Positions 33,616 to 42,514 are shown, numbered from the stretch's first letter. The stretch is 64,000 bases of DNA from JAAFIM01 sp964467315 (GCA_964467315.1 CAYXSA010000009.1:1-64000), one strand, 5' to 3'. Made by a program: numbers and translations. Notes: a model not told the origin generated them from the letters alone.

Positions 33616-33743
33616 AATGACGAATGACGAATTATGTGCTTTGTGTATGAGTTGTGCGTTATGTTTAGGTATCATGCCGCCTTGCGGCGGCAGTGGTAGC
33701 AAGTATTATGTGCAATTCGTCATTCGTCATTCGTCATTCGCAA
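33616..33743. repeat. R3 array with an R2 hairpin inserted in its core
   Basis: Left units are ATGACGA; right units are TTCGTCA (three copies). Between them lie part of the R3 core (GTGCTTTGTGTATG) and a full R2 hairpin at 33667-33708 (GCCGCC-TTGC-GGCGGC). R1, R3 and R2 thus form one 380-base composite between the fibre and baseplate genes. Confidence 0.8.
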
Positions 33744-36700
33744 TTATCGTTTGCGTTTATCGTTATTGAAGAGTTGGAGTTCTGTGGATTTTTCGTCCGT
33801 CATCACGAAGTCGCCGTCGATAATCATGGAGTTGATAGACGATTTGTCTGGAGCTTGGAAGGTAGCGTCATCGAGCAAGTAGATGGGGTTCGTTTCAAAC
33901 GGAATGAGCACCGACCAGGGTTTGCTGGCTTGTATAGTGGGCAAGGAGCTAAGGTCTATGGCTGTATCATCGATTTCGAAGCCTGGTTCTTTGCGCGCAT
34001 CGTCGTAGAATACTTGGACGGCAGAAAATTTGGTAACGAATTCGACATAATTGCGTTTTTCGATATAGCTTAGTATCATATCCTTGCTCAAGGAGCCGCC
34101 CAATTCGAGTTCTTTGCTGATACCATGCAGCCAAGGGCAGAGGAATTGGGTGATGTCTTGATTGAGTTTTTTGAGGAAGGTGCCGTTGTTTTTGCCTTTG
34201 TGGAATCGAACGCCCGCAGTGATTTTGACGCGTTCGTAGATGGGGTTTCGCACCTCAACACGAACAAAAGGAGAGGTATGCGCTTGTAGGAACTCGCGTA
34301 TATTTTGGAGAACGGAGTAATTGACACGGGGTAGTGTTTGGACGTTATCGGGGTCAATTTTGGGTATAACGACGATGGTAACGCTACCTTTGTCTACGTG
34401 TTTTTCGTTGCTCAAATGCATTACGCATTTGGCTTGGAAGATTTCGGGGAATTGGTCGAGGACGAGGCGCTCGAAGTCCCAAGCGGAGATAGCGCGATTT
34501 TTGTGGCGCAGTCGCTCGCTGACGCGGGTATAAAATTCGGGTTTGGTTTCAGCGGCTCTTCCTCCGAAGGATTTGAAGGGCTGCTCGACGCGGCGCACCT
34601 GCGCGACCATGCGGCTGAGGGCGTTGATGGTCGATGGGGGTAATTTTTTCTGTAGGTGCTCGGTAGAATTTTCGTTATTGAGCCAAGTTACCAAAACGGC
34701 TTGGGGGGCGACTTTGACAGTGCGAGGCATACGAGCGGCATCGCCGCGCACGGCTATGCGCAGCCAATGCAATTTGCCATCGAGTAGCTGGTTATTTTTG
34801 GTCAAATCTCTGGGCACTTCTATGGAGATAATGCCCGAATTATTGAAACCGTAGGTGGTATCCGTGAGGATTTGGGTCTGTGAGAAGTCGCGCCATTCGT
34901 CATTGGAGAGGTAAGACCAGATAATTTCGGGTTTACTGGAGGCGGCTTCGTAGAGGTCGAGATTATCGGGATTATCGCGCAGCTCGAAGTAAAAACTTAG
35001 GGGGCAGGGCGGATTGAGGTCGCGCAGACCGATGTACAGGTAAGCATCATCGTCGTAGGTGGGCACCAAGTAACGATTGGAGGCTTTGCCTTTATGGAAG
35101 GTGCGGATAATGCCGTAGGGGTGGATATGATAAAACTGCTCTTCGACGGCATCGCCCAAGTTGATAGTGCCGATGGATACTATATTTATCTGCGCTTTTG
35201 CCGAGTAGTCTATGGTGAGTTTTTTCATCACAGGCACGAAGGGCGGATTAGGCAGGGGCATATCTTCCTTCTTCTTCGGGTTGGCGTTGTTGGTAACGGC
35301 TTTGGTGTAGATATTGGCGTATTGGTCTTGCCCGAAGGAGCTTTTGGGGGCGACAAATTCCATGCGGAAGTAGCCGCTGCGCACTTCGTTGTTGAAGGCG
35401 GGGGGCAGTTGGAGTTGGCTATTGGGTTTGATATTGAAGGCGCGCACGTCGATGTCGTACCAAGTCATAGACTTGGAGGTCATAGGCGGGTGATTGGGGT
35501 CGTCTTCAAAAAGGGGGTACTCCAGTGGCAGGTCGCCTTGCAGGGGGAAGAATTGCCCATCGCTTAGGGCGGTCAGATTTATTTTGAAAGAATGGTTATC
35601 GACATTATTGCCATACTCTCGGAAATAGCCTTTGAAGCCTTTATTGTGGTCGGGAACTTGCTGCCAGTCTATGTTTATTTGTAGCTCGGTGAGTTCTTTT
35701 TTGAAGAGTTCGGCTTTGCCGATGAGCATATAGGAGCCGATTTTTGGCAGGGGGCCGAAGGGCATAAACGGTGTGCTTGCGTCTAAGCCGCCCAAATCGG
35801 AGGAGAGTGCCAAGCGGCGTAAGCCTTTGGCGCTGATATCGATATTGATGCGCTGTAGTATCAGCTCTTTGAAGAAGGAATAAGAAAAGATGCTGTTTAG
35901 GTTTTGGTGCAGCACCTTCACTATAGGGGCTTTGGTATCGAAGCCTGCCCCATGCAGCAGGGGCGAATAGCCCACTATCGCGGGAGCGCCTGCCGAGAGG
36001 GTGGCTACGAGGGTAATTTCTGGCAAATCGGCTTCGGCAGCAGGCAAAACCTCGCAGCTTGTAGCGGCTACCCAACCCTGTTCGGTGCTAAACAGCACCC
36101 GCAAGCTATTGCGGAAAACGCGAGAGAAAGCATCTTCGGGGCTTACTTTCTGATTGCGGCTGATGTCTTTGATGAGCAGGTTGAGCGTGTGCATGGAGGT
36201 TCTATCAAACTCTATGCGCATCGTAACAATGCGGTGCCCTTCTTCCATCTCCAAAATCGGCGCAGCCAAGGCAAAGCCCACATCGGCAAAACCCATTTGC
36301 CGCTCGCTCTCGCTTTTGTCGAGCAATTCCTCGCCGAAGGTAGGCCAATCTTCTATATCGTTGATAAATCGCGCGCCCATGCCATCTTTCGAGTTGGCTA
36401 CAGGGGCGGCGTATAGGTTGGTGATAAGCTTGTAGGAGCTACCAATACCGATTTTCGGGTTTTTGCTAACGAAAATGGTCTTTAGTTGCTCTATCTGGGC
36501 TTTGTTTATCTCTATATCGTTGTCCGTAACATATTGGCGCGCCTGTCCCGATTCGTCTGTACCCGCCTGCAATAGCGTGCCTTTGGGTATAAAATAGGTG
36601 TCGATATGGTCGGCTATGCGGAAATATATATGCGCTTGATCGGGGCGAAAATCTCGCTGCCCCAATTTCAGCACCTCATAATAGTAAAAATCCAAATGCT

Positions 36701-37562
36701 TTTCGGTGAGCATATTGAGCTGCTGCTGTACATGCTCAAACAAGTCCAAAAAGGTAATATATAACCCAATATCGGGGCGGTGGTCGCTTTTTTCTTCTAA
36801 GCTGGTTTTCAAAAATTGGGGGGTTATCTGCAAAAGGTAGGCAGTAACGCTATAAGCAGTGCGAAACTGTAGGCGCACGTGCTTGGTATAAACGGGCATT
36901 TTTTGCGCCAAGCTGCCTTGGGGCAACAGCTCGTTTTCGCTGCTATCTATCGTATTGTGTTGCTTAAACCAGATGGCGTGAAAGGCTTCCTCCATGAGGT
37001 TGTCGGCAAATTTGCCGCGCTCATGCAGGTTGAGGTCGCGCCGATAATAGAGCAAGGCTTGTAGACTCTTGGCAAGCTGCTGTTTGATGGCGTTTTCCAG
37101 CTCATTTTCCAGCGCTGAAGAGTCCTGCGGGCGGTAACGCGATATTTGTAAGGTGCGTTCGTACCAGTCGTTTATCTGCTTGTAAAGGGCAATAAGTTGC
37201 TCTATCATCTCGCCTATGACTTCCAATTTCTCTTCCATGCGGGGCGCATTTTCGAGCGCATTCGCCAATCGACGATGCTCCGTATCGATGGCTTTGAGGT
37301 CTGTGGCGATGATAGTAGCGATAAAGACGCTAATATCGTTGATATAAAAACGCTCCCAATGTTGCCGTTCTGCTTCTACGGGTACGTCGTTATGTTCTGT
37401 ATAATACTTTACGAGTTTGGCATATTCGGCGGCGAAGGCGAGCAAATCGCTTTTGCTACGCTCGTCGATTTTCACAAAATCAGGCATCAAAGCGCGCAGC
37501 AGTCTGTCCTCTTGTATGACACCGCTCCAGCGCGAAGCATTTTGTTTCTCTTGTATTTTCAT
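33744..37562 (-). CDS. Giant baseplate J-like protein of a contractile injection system
   Basis: The 1272-residue product carries near 1070-1120 the baseplate-J signature (TKPEFYTRVSERLRHKNRAI, then SAWDFERLVLDQFPEIFQAK) found in Afp12/Pvc12-like wedge proteins. Downstream are LREFLQAHTSPFVRVEVRNP and a gp6-like C-terminal region. The N-terminal 400 residues are helical and charged and have no clear match. In relatives this protein with gp25 forms the wedge that links spike, sheath and fibres. The size suggests a fusion that may also cover an Afp11-like part; I cannot confirm this. The start at 37562 avoids a short upstream reading through R1. Confidence 0.85.
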   Translation of the reverse strand: MKIQEKQNASRWSGVIQEDRLLRALMPDFVKIDERSKSDLLAFAAEYAKLVKYYTEHNDVPVEAERQHWERFYINDISVFIATIIATDLKAIDTEHRRLANALENAPRMEEKLEVIGEMIEQLIALYKQINDWYERTLQISRYRPQDSSALENELENAIKQQLAKSLQALLYYRRDLNLHERGKFADNLMEEAFHAIWFKQHNTIDSSENELLPQGSLAQKMPVYTKHVRLQFRTAYSVTAYLLQITPQFLKTSLEEKSDHRPDIGLYITFLDLFEHVQQQLNMLTEKHLDFYYYEVLKLGQRDFRPDQAHIYFRIADHIDTYFIPKGTLLQAGTDESGQARQYVTDNDIEINKAQIEQLKTIFVSKNPKIGIGSSYKLITNLYAAPVANSKDGMGARFINDIEDWPTFGEELLDKSESERQMGFADVGFALAAPILEMEEGHRIVTMRIEFDRTSMHTLNLLIKDISRNQKVSPEDAFSRVFRNSLRVLFSTEQGWVAATSCEVLPAAEADLPEITLVATLSAGAPAIVGYSPLLHGAGFDTKAPIVKVLHQNLNSIFSYSFFKELILQRINIDISAKGLRRLALSSDLGGLDASTPFMPFGPLPKIGSYMLIGKAELFKKELTELQINIDWQQVPDHNKGFKGYFREYGNNVDNHSFKINLTALSDGQFFPLQGDLPLEYPLFEDDPNHPPMTSKSMTWYDIDVRAFNIKPNSQLQLPPAFNNEVRSGYFRMEFVAPKSSFGQDQYANIYTKAVTNNANPKKKEDMPLPNPPFVPVMKKLTIDYSAKAQINIVSIGTINLGDAVEEQFYHIHPYGIIRTFHKGKASNRYLVPTYDDDAYLYIGLRDLNPPCPLSFYFELRDNPDNLDLYEAASSKPEIIWSYLSNDEWRDFSQTQILTDTTYGFNNSGIISIEVPRDLTKNNQLLDGKLHWLRIAVRGDAARMPRTVKVAPQAVLVTWLNNENSTEHLQKKLPPSTINALSRMVAQVRRVEQPFKSFGGRAAETKPEFYTRVSERLRHKNRAISAWDFERLVLDQFPEIFQAKCVMHLSNEKHVDKGSVTIVVIPKIDPDNVQTLPRVNYSVLQNIREFLQAHTSPFVRVEVRNPIYERVKITAGVRFHKGKNNGTFLKKLNQDITQFLCPWLHGISKELELGGSLSKDMILSYIEKRNYVEFVTKFSAVQVFYDDARKEPGFEIDDTAIDLSSLPTIQASKPWSVLIPFETNPIYLLDDATFQAPDKSSINSMIIDGDFVMTDEKSTELQLFNNDKRKR

Positions 37563-37632
37563 TAAATATATATCGACGTAGTAGGTATAGGTTAAATTTT
37601 CGGGGGTCTGGGTTTGTTCATCTTTTTTTTTG

Positions 37633-37792
37633 GGCGTGCCCCCGCGCACCCCCCCGCCCGCTTTGCGGGCTTCCCCCCTTAAAAGGGGGGGGCTATGCGC
37701 GGGGTCGGGCTATGCGGGGTTTCAGTGTGGGGCAGCCACAAGGTCTGCCCCTACACCGCGCCTTGCAGGCGCGCCCCTACTATCCCTCACGC
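37633..37792 (+). repeat. R1 structured element, copy 15 (class A, nested cargo)
   Basis: P2 outer stem CCGCGC/GCGCGG encloses a GCCCGC/GCGGGC hairpin and a CCCCCC-TTAAAA-GGGGGG hairpin. The arm has GGGCAGCC-ACAAGG-TCTGCCC cargo. P1 and P3 are intact. A CGCGCC-TTAC-GGCGCG hairpin follows. Confidence 0.85.
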
Positions 37793-37819
37793 TTTTACGC
37801 GCCTTACGGCGCGTTAAAG

Positions 37820-38239
37820 TTAGAGGTCAGTGCCTTCTATCATGTAGAACGGATAGACCATATTTCTACGCGAGTTTACGCCTTTTATCTCGTAGGTAAT
37901 GCTAATGGAGAGTTTCCCTTCCAATTGCTCGCTGGTATCGAAGTCGACCTTTTCCAATCTTACACGGGGCTCGAAATAAAGGATAGCGGTAGCTATCAGG
38001 TCTTCGATGGAGGTGAGCGTATTGGGGTTGATGTTTTTGTAAACTTGGCTATGCAGGTCGCAGCCGTATTCGGGCATCATAATCCGCTCGCCTGGTATGG
38101 TGGTGAGCAGGATATAGATGGATTCGGCGATGTCTTCCTCATCGCTCGACATGCGGATACCCTGCGTGCTATCAAGGAACTGGGGCGGAAAACTCCAGCC
38201 CGTACCGAGAAAGGACTTGATTTCTTTGTTATCAGACAT
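37820..38239 (-). CDS. gp25-like baseplate wedge protein
   Basis: The 139-residue protein has the GPW/gp25 pattern: FLGTGWSFPPQF at the start, EEDIAESIYILLTTIPGERI, MPEYGCDLHSQVY, and AILYFEPRVRLEKVD with the conserved EPR. By homology (Afp9, TssE, T4 gp25) it nucleates sheath assembly on the baseplate. R1 copies and a terminator isolate it from its neighbours on both sides, so it probably has its own promoter, although none is obvious. Confidence 0.92.
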   Translation of the reverse strand: MSDNKEIKSFLGTGWSFPPQFLDSTQGIRMSSDEEDIAESIYILLTTIPGERIMMPEYGCDLHSQVYKNINPNTLTSIEDLIATAILYFEPRVRLEKVDFDTSEQLEGKLSISITYEIKGVNSRRNMVYPFYMIEGTDL

Positions 38240-38385
38240 GGTGATAATTTATTTTTTTTGGTGTACGGATTTAAGTCGCTGAAAAGATAGGATATATCTT
38301 CCAACAAGGGCACAATATACGACAGCTTTTTCAATTATCAATCAATAACTGTCTATTTTTGAGGCTTGGCAGGCTGCTCGATGGA

Positions 38386-38421
38386 CAAAAAAAAGCCCCG
38401 CGCCTCCTTTGGGTGCGGGGT
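38386..38421 (-). terminator. Rho-independent terminator
   Basis: On the minus strand CCCCGCACCC pairs with GGCGCGGGG, followed by CTTTTTTTT. It should end transcription from the secreted-protein gene at 38572-39072. The plus-strand loop contains CCTTTG. Confidence 0.7.
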
Positions 38422-38444
38422 GGCGAATCAAGTTCGCCATGACT

Positions 38445-38548
38445 GCGTGAGGGATAGTAGGGGCGCTGTAGGGACAAGGCATGCCTTGTCCCTACATTTG
38501 CGCCCCGAATAGCCCGACCGCCGTGCCTTTTTGCGCGGCGGGCACGCC
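38445..38548 (-). repeat. R1 structured element, copy 16 (class A)
   Basis: The arm carries the AGGGACAAGG-CATG-CCTTGTCCCT palindrome. P2 is CCGCCG-TGCC...GCGCGGCGG. P1 and P3 are intact. Confidence 0.87.
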
Positions 38549-38571
38549 CAAAAAGCGTAAGAAGCTGTTCG

Positions 38572-39072
38572 CTATTTTTTCAGCGTATCGGGGCATTTGG
38601 CATGTATATGTTGCATTAGTTTTGGAAAAATTGCAATTTTTTCTTCGTCACTAAGCCCCTCCAATAAAGGACGATACTTCGCTTCGCCTGCTTTATCGCA
38701 TTCGACGGCTGCTTCGCCTTCCATCACCGCGCACTTGCACAAAGCAGTTGCCATTTCTTCGGCGAGTTTATCCAGTTTTTTTGCTGATTTTTCGGGTAAT
38801 TTTGCCTTATTTTCGGCTGCTCTGCTCAAAAAAGCTGCATTAAATTCTTCCGACTCCTCCTGACCCATTTTTTCAATTTTGGGTTGGTATTTCGCCATCA
38901 TTTTTTTTTCGCATTCTTCTTGCTTTTCGCCCTCCAGTTTGTAGCATTTATGCGATTCGTCCGCGACGCGCTCGCCGAGTTTTTGGGCAGCGGTTTTTTT
39001 TTGCGCTTGGGCAGGCAGGCAAAAAGCGAGCAATAGAAGAGCACAAAAAATGGCTTTTACGGTGTTTTTCAT
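38572..39072 (-). CDS. Secreted four-cysteine helical protein inside the injection-system locus
   Basis: The 166-residue protein has a signal peptide (VKAIFCALLLLAFCLPAQAQ). The mature part is highly charged and helical, with paired motifs HKCYKLEGEKQEECEKKM and CKCAVMEGEAAVECDKAG, which look like an internal duplication (Cys-x(6-9)-EGE-x-EC). The repeat ends AKYQPKIEKM and AKYRPLLEGL. It is not a known baseplate component. It is bracketed by R1 copies and a terminator, so it may simply have landed here, or it may be periplasmic and linked to the system. The function is unknown. Confidence 0.75.
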   Translation of the reverse strand: MKNTVKAIFCALLLLAFCLPAQAQKKTAAQKLGERVADESHKCYKLEGEKQEECEKKMMAKYQPKIEKMGQEESEEFNAAFLSRAAENKAKLPEKSAKKLDKLAEEMATALCKCAVMEGEAAVECDKAGEAKYRPLLEGLSDEEKIAIFPKLMQHIHAKCPDTLKK

Positions 39073-39102
39073 AGATTTTGGGTAGTTTTATGCGTTTTTT
39101 TG

Positions 39103-39227
39103 GGCGTGCCCCCGCCCCCCTTTGCCGCTACGCGGCGGGCAGCCACGAGGGCTGCCCCTACGGGTCGCGGGGTCGGGCTATTCGTTGCAGCCCCGCTACG
39201 CGGTGCTTCCACTACTATCCCTCACGC
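39103..39227 (+). repeat. R1 structured element, copy 17 (class A, nested cargo)
   Basis: The GGCGTGCC end, GGTCGGGCTA and TATCCCTCACGC are all present. P2 contains a GGGCAGCC-ACGA-GGGCTGCCC cargo palindrome. A terminator hairpin lies immediately beyond the CACGC end. Confidence 0.83.
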
Positions 39228-39230
39228 AAT

Positions 39231-39284
39231 AAAAAAAAGGCTCGTCTATCATTCGTTTTTTGCGATGTAGACAAGCCTTTTTTG
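39231..39284 (-). terminator. Rho-independent terminator after the PAAR gene
   Basis: On the minus strand AAAAAGGCTTGTCTAC pairs with GATAGACGAGCCTTTTTTTT. It closes the DUF5908-VgrG-PAAR block. Confidence 0.8.
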
Positions 39285-39300
39285 ATAAGATGGAGGCGTT

Positions 39301-39597
39301 TTAGCCTGCGATAAGCACCGTAAATTCGCCCAACACGATGCTGCCACCGTGTGCGCAGGTATCGCCCAAGCGGGCGACGGGCTTATTGGTAACGAGTACT
39401 GTAGCAGAGCCTAAGGCGATAGTATCGGGCGGACCGACACAAACGCACATATCACCCATCAGCGCGGCGGGCAGTTTGCCGATGAGTACCGTCGGGGCAC
39501 CAGGTCCCGTGATGGGACCGCCGACATGCGGTATACCTGGTGGCGTTACCAAGGGGCAAACGTGCATATCGGTCAGTCTTGCGGCTGGTTTGGACAT
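39301..39597 (-). CDS. PAAR-domain spike tip protein
   Basis: The 98-residue protein is a single PAAR domain: KPAARLTDMHVCP at the start, then the central GPGAPTVLIGKLPAALMGD and a final KPVARLGDTCAHGG block. Conserved Cys/His residues (HVC, DMCVC, DTCAH) can bind the metal at the tip of the cone. There is no C-terminal toxin extension. It caps the VgrG trimer and sharpens the spike (Afp10/Pvc10 role). It starts 30 bases after the VgrG stop in the same block. Confidence 0.95.
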   Translation of the reverse strand: MSKPAARLTDMHVCPLVTPPGIPHVGGPITGPGAPTVLIGKLPAALMGDMCVCVGPPDTIALGSATVLVTNKPVARLGDTCAHGGSIVLGEFTVLIAG

Positions 39598-39627
39598 ATT
39601 TTGGGCTGTGTTTGAGCGTGTATTTGC

Positions 39628-41463
39628 TTAGTTTATCATCACGACTCCGCCTTTGACCTGTGTCATTGCCGAGCCTTCGAGTTTTGCCATTGCGGCAGAT
39701 TTTAGTTCGATGCCTGCCGTACCTTCAGCTTTCATTTGTGCGGTGGCTTTGATTTCAAAATTGGCAGTCGCCTCCATTTTGGTATTGGCGGTGGACTTCG
39801 TTTTGATGTCTTGGGTGGCTTCGAGGATAAAATTCGCCTTTGTTTTGACGGTAATATCGGCTTGCGCCTCGATGAGAATACCTTTGGAGTCGAAGACCAT
39901 TTTGTTTTTATTCACGGGGTCTTCGAGGGTAATGGAATCCTTATCATCATCGAAAACAATGGTATGTTTTTTCGGGGTGATGATGGTGATAATTTTTTTC
40001 ACATCCTCGATTTCTATACGCAAGTCACCGCCTGTGGTGGAGATGGCTTTGAAGGTATTTTTATCGTCGGGGGCGTGTGCGGAGGCGAGTTTATGCTCGC
40101 TACTGGTGTAGAGGGAGCCTAAGATAATGCCGTGTGCGGGGTCTGCATCGAGGAAGCCAATAACGACTTCATCGCCGACTTCGGGGTAGAAGACGAAACC
40201 TGCATCTTTGGTAGCGTAATAATGGGCTTTTCTGACCCAGATGCCTTCGCCTTCCATCTTGTCGATGATGGGCAGATTGACGAGCACGCGAAATTCGCCG
40301 TCTGGGTCTTCGTGTATTTGTTTGACAACGCCGATTTGCAAACCGTATATGCCTGGCAGCATACCGCCTGCGGGCAGGGGGAGTGCATCGCGGTTTTGGT
40401 CGAGGTACATAGTCGCAGGCAAGCCCAATTCGACTTCGGTAGTCCAATAGGAGTTTTTCAGCGTATGTTTTACTCTGGAGATATAGCCCTCGCCTGTGAA
40501 GCGTTTGCCGATGCCAAAGAGTTCGATGGTTTTGCCTACGACGGCTTTATCGGTGCCCAAAAAAGAGACGGTGCCGCGAATGCGCGACAGGGCACGGCGC
40601 TGCCATACGGCATTTGCCCAAGGTTTGAGGGCATCGGCGCTCACGTCGGCAGAGGTCTGCAGTAGGTCGATAGGGTTGGAGACTTTCGAGAGCTTTGCGC
40701 TGTCTATGTCGCCTTGCTTATTGACGGTAGGTTTGGTGCCTTTGCCTTCATCGAGTTTGAAGGTGGTATGGTTCCAGCTTTGGGCGTTTGCTTCCTTGAG
40801 TTGATAGGTTGCGTCGACGGTCAGGTTCGTTTCCAGGAGGTCTTTACCAAAGGAAATGAGGACATTGCTGGGGTCGAAGGCGGGTTTTTTGCATGTGAGT
40901 TTGCCATCTTCTACGATGGTAACGAGTCCGTTGATGTCGGCGCGGGTGAGCACAAAATCCCAGTCGGTACAGGAGTGTTGGACTATTTTTTTGTGTTTAG
41001 CGTCTGTGGCATCTGCGGTAGCGGAGAAACCTGCTTCGCTCACGACGGCGGAGATAATCTCTGAATCTTTCTTATCGAAGAACATTTTGTTCTTTCGTCC
41101 TACGGTCATTCCGACGGTTTTATCCTTACATTTTAGGATAAGGCTGGTGCCGTGAATGTTGCTAACGCGCACGCCGATTTCCATGACGATGCCTTTGAAG
41201 ACGCTTTTTTCTTTACCTGGGCCGTGTCCAAGCTTGATTTCTATGTCTTTTCCTGGTTCGTAATTGGCTTCTTCGCTATGTTCAAAATTTTGCGAAGAGG
41301 GTATGCCGTCTTGTATGGCGACGATAGCGTAGGGAATGCGATTGATTTCTTTGACAATCTCTATAGAGCGCAGGTGTTGCGACTTGGGCACTTCTTTACC
41401 GCCTACGGTAACGATAGCGGATAGAGCGCCTTGTATGCCTTTTATGGGTGATTCTGCTGCCAT
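39628..41463 (-). CDS. VgrG / gp27-gp5-like spike protein
   Basis: The 611-residue protein has a gp27-like hub (about 1-370). A gp5-type OB fold follows (about 375-470: GIYGLQIGVVKQIHEDPDGE, VLVNLPI, GFVFYPEVGDEVVIGFLDAD). The C-terminal needle is a triple-stranded beta-helix of short repeats (about 510-611: TKANFILEATQDIKTKST... VKGGVVMIN). This matches Afp8/Pvc8 and T6SS VgrG. There is no effector domain after the needle. Together with the PAAR tip it forms the puncturing device. DUF5908 lies just upstream in the same block. Confidence 0.95.
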   Translation of the reverse strand: MAAESPIKGIQGALSAIVTVGGKEVPKSQHLRSIEIVKEINRIPYAIVAIQDGIPSSQNFEHSEEANYEPGKDIEIKLGHGPGKEKSVFKGIVMEIGVRVSNIHGTSLILKCKDKTVGMTVGRKNKMFFDKKDSEIISAVVSEAGFSATADATDAKHKKIVQHSCTDWDFVLTRADINGLVTIVEDGKLTCKKPAFDPSNVLISFGKDLLETNLTVDATYQLKEANAQSWNHTTFKLDEGKGTKPTVNKQGDIDSAKLSKVSNPIDLLQTSADVSADALKPWANAVWQRRALSRIRGTVSFLGTDKAVVGKTIELFGIGKRFTGEGYISRVKHTLKNSYWTTEVELGLPATMYLDQNRDALPLPAGGMLPGIYGLQIGVVKQIHEDPDGEFRVLVNLPIIDKMEGEGIWVRKAHYYATKDAGFVFYPEVGDEVVIGFLDADPAHGIILGSLYTSSEHKLASAHAPDDKNTFKAISTTGGDLRIEIEDVKKIITIITPKKHTIVFDDDKDSITLEDPVNKNKMVFDSKGILIEAQADITVKTKANFILEATQDIKTKSTANTKMEATANFEIKATAQMKAEGTAGIELKSAAMAKLEGSAMTQVKGGVVMIN

Positions 41464-41486
41464 TTTGTGGGGGTGGTAAGGGGGTG

Positions 41487-41660
41487 TTAGCGTTCTTTAA
41501 GGTCTTCGAGGAGTTCTTTAACGCGCGCTAAGCACTCTTGGATAAGGATTTCTTTATCCACTGCCGACATAGGACCGCTCGACGCGCCCCCTGAGGGGCT
41601 ATTGCTGGCGGATTCATTCACGTTAGTGATGATTTCCACCTCGTTGATGGTGATAGGCAT
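41487..41660 (-). CDS. DUF5908-like small protein
   Basis: A complete 57-residue frame reads MPITINEVEIITNVNESASN at the start and ends with an amphipathic helix AVDKEILIQECLARVKELLE then DLKER. The MPIxIxEVxI start and the short C-terminal helix match DUF5908, a family I know from injection-system loci of Bacteroidota next to VgrG. The middle is a Ser/Gly linker. It starts the VgrG-PAAR block with a 23-base gap. It may help assembly or cargo docking; no role is established. Confidence 0.8.
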   Translation of the reverse strand: MPITINEVEIITNVNESASNSPSGGASSGPMSAVDKEILIQECLARVKELLEDLKER

Positions 41661-41733
41661 AAAATGAGGCGATTTAATTGATTTTGGAAAAGGGGCTGGC
41701 TTTTATCGGGGCGATGCGCTTGGGCTTTGCTTT

Positions 41734-41894
41734 GCGTGAGCGGGTGTAGGGGCGCGCTATGGTAGAGCCGCAATGCATTGCGGCTCTACCATAGCGCGGT
41801 GCGCCGCTTTAGCGGCGTACCGACAGCCCCGCAACACGCGACCGCCGCGTGTATCCCCCCCTTTTTAAGGGGGGGTATAGGCGGCGGGCACGCC
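41734..41894 (-). repeat. R1 structured element, copy 18 (class B)
   Basis: The plus strand starts GCGTGAGCGGGTGTAGG and has ACACGCGACC inside, so the class B P3 pairing GCG-T-GT / AC-C-CGC holds. The arm contains two nested palindromes (GGTAGAGCCGC..., GCGCCGC-TTTA-GCGGCGT). P2 holds a CCCCCC-TTTTT-AGGGGGG hairpin. Confidence 0.85.
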
Positions 41895-41926
41895 CAAAAA
41901 AAAACGATGATAATAAGGCTGCGCCC

Positions 41927-42514
41927 TTAAACTGGGGGCACGGCGAGGCGTTGGATTTCGCGGTAACCCATGCCGATAGTTTCTTGCAATGCGTCGTTGG
42001 AGGTGGAATTGAGTGCTTCTGTCGCCCATTTGATGGGGAAGGCGCTTTTGACGAGATAGCCCGCGATGGGAAGTGCGCCGAGTATGGGCACTTTGAGATG
42101 CGGGTGGAGTATCATAATCAAAATGTCTTTAGTGCGGATACCTTTTTCCCATTTTTTTGCGGCTTGGAAGGTCTCTTGGCACCAGCCCGTCATGGGGTCG
42201 GCGGAGAAGCCCGCCACACCGATATGTCGGGGGCGCACGTAGCGTTTGAGGGTAAGTTCGCCATTTTTTACGCCTTTCACCAAGGGAATGGCGATAGCGT
42301 TGGCTGCTTCCGTTGCCGATTCCATCTCGATTTCCAGCTCCAAACCATCAATTTCGGAGAAGGCGGAGGCAACGGGGTCGAGCTGGGAGAGCATACCGAC
42401 GGCTGCCTGTGCGCCGCCCATCAGCCCTTGGTCGAAGGGGTTGTCTAAGACGAGCACACCGAAGTAAAAATTCGGGACTGGATCGTCGAGAAACGGTATA
42501 TCTATACCAAACAT
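41927..42514 (-). CDS. Tail-tube-like protein of the gp19/DUF type
   Basis: The 195-residue protein begins MFGIDIPFLDDPVPNFYFGV and contains FSEIDGLELEIEMESATEAAN and VKNGELTLKRYVRPRH, the strand-loop pattern of phage tube proteins (GLExExE... ...GxLTLKR). The C-terminal part (AGYLVKSAFPIKWATEALNS) matches tube-initiator or tube-completion variants. It is more distant from the canonical tube at 44376 than the two intervening paralogues. By position next to the spike genes it could be the adaptor between spike and tube. Confidence 0.75.
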   Translation of the reverse strand: MFGIDIPFLDDPVPNFYFGVLVLDNPFDQGLMGGAQAAVGMLSQLDPVASAFSEIDGLELEIEMESATEAANAIAIPLVKGVKNGELTLKRYVRPRHIGVAGFSADPMTGWCQETFQAAKKWEKGIRTKDILIMILHPHLKVPILGALPIAGYLVKSAFPIKWATEALNSTSNDALQETIGMGYREIQRLAVPPV

